From the NCBI GenBank assembly GCA_963728545.1, contig CAVSKO010000003.1, forward strand, positions 1,488,001 to 1,552,000: a DNA stretch of 64,000 bases. Direction: 5' to 3'. The translations under genes were made by a program, and so were the position numbers. Under the pieces are notes generated by a model. It was not told the origin of the DNA. It worked only from the letters and a program-made list of their open reading frames with translations, and did not search any database. Source of the stretch: DASUNP01 sp963728545 (GTDB lineage: Bacteria > Acidobacteriota > Blastocatellia > UBA7656). The stretch's first letter is position 1. The number at the start of each line of letters is the position of its first letter. Below, piece by piece: positions 63,781-64,000 of the stretch.

Positions 63781-64000
63781 ATGAGATCACAGGTTATAAG
63801 AATGATTATCAGCTCTTTCGTCATCTTCCTGTCGAGTTGCGGGGGCATGAATGACATGGATGCCGGAGAAGTCGCAATCGGCAGTCGCGTGCCGAATTTC
63901 TCCCTAAAGTCGCTCGACGGCAATACGGTTACGGGTCGCTCTTTTGAAGGAAACGTCGTCGTACTGAACTTCTGGGCGACCTGGTGTGTCTCGTGCGCTA
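63781..64000 (+). CDS. TlpA/ResA-like thiol-disulfide lipoprotein, cut by the window end
   Basis: The start at 63781 is chosen because GGAGGAG lies 7 bases upstream; 63757 in the same frame is an alternative. The visible part has a lipoprotein signal (MRSQVIRMIISSFVIFLSSC), then the AhpC/TSA-type opening VGIxxxVPNFSLKSLDG-like segment (VAIGSRVPNFSLKSLDG) and the start of a thioredoxin fold with the redox site WATWCVSC (Cys-x2-Cys). It is probably a membrane-anchored periplasmic reductase. Its position behind the UnbV cluster may be coincidental or may mean it reduces the selenoprotein candidates. Confidence 0.85.
   Translation, partial: MRSQVIRMIISSFVIFLSSCGGMNDMDAGEVAIGSRVPNFSLKSLDGNTVTGRSFEGNVVVLNFWATWCVSCA

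Overview
The window looks like a chromosomal segment of an Acidobacteriota bacterium, probably of the Blastocatellia type. This is an inference from gene content: winged-helix/TolB fusion proteins, a TonB receptor with an N-terminal carboxypeptidase-like domain, a MauG/DAHL-kinase pair, CRTAC1-type ASPIC/UnbV proteins, moderately high GC and many short dispersed palindromic repeats. No tRNA, rRNA, CRISPR array or transposase was seen.

Layout. (1) 1-11.3 kb, minus strand: a potassium-uptake kdp operon reading porin, 27-aa membrane peptide, kdpF, kdpA, kdpB, kdpC, a histidine-kinase-like protein without its phospho-acceptor His, kdpD split into two genes at a palindromic repeat, then kdpE (cut by the window edge). 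(2) 11.4-15.3 kb: a single-chain MmeI-like restriction-modification enzyme bracketed by two copies of one repeat in the same orientation. (3) 15.4-23.5 kb, plus strand: a two-component system and a CusCBA/CzcCBA-type heavy-metal RND efflux operon. A dispersed hairpin repeat forms part of the leader of the adaptor, and the pump gene carries a one-base frameshift. (4) 23.7-43.2 kb: accessory genes, namely a secreted tyrosine phosphatase, a metallophosphatase, a FAAL-ACP-oxoamine synthase fusion, MauG plus a hybrid kinase, a cysteine-rich secreted peptide, two beta-propeller proteins, a TonB receptor and a pirin. (5) 43.9-64 kb, plus strand: a sigma factor and a zinc-finger anti-sigma candidate, then a long co-directional cluster: ACP, ketosynthase, chain-length-factor-like KS, HMG-CoA-reductase homologue, CrtI-like FAD enzyme, two ASPIC/UnbV proteins, two SDR-like/acyltransferase fusions, an AarF/UbiB kinase homologue, two paralogous proteins of unknown function and a TlpA-like protein cut by the window edge.

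The main discovery candidate is in region 5. Both ASPIC/UnbV genes are interrupted by an in-frame TGA at the same aligned position (Asp-Leu-TGA-Leu-Pro), and the conserved UnbV domain continues in frame behind it in both. Behind each TGA, at the spacing expected of a bacterial SECIS, is a small hairpin with a GGNC loop. The first is very close to the Escherichia coli fdhF type (GGTC loop on a GTGC/GCAC stem); the second is weaker. I propose that both are selenoproteins of about 839 and 821 residues, embedded in a type II KS/CLF lipid or polyketide pathway. TGA is a normal stop elsewhere in the window, so codon reassignment is unlikely.

Five single-base indels in otherwise intact genes (cusA, the FAAL fusion twice, the UbiB homologue twice) restore family-length proteins when corrected. 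They may be assembly errors, so lesion calls should be treated with care.
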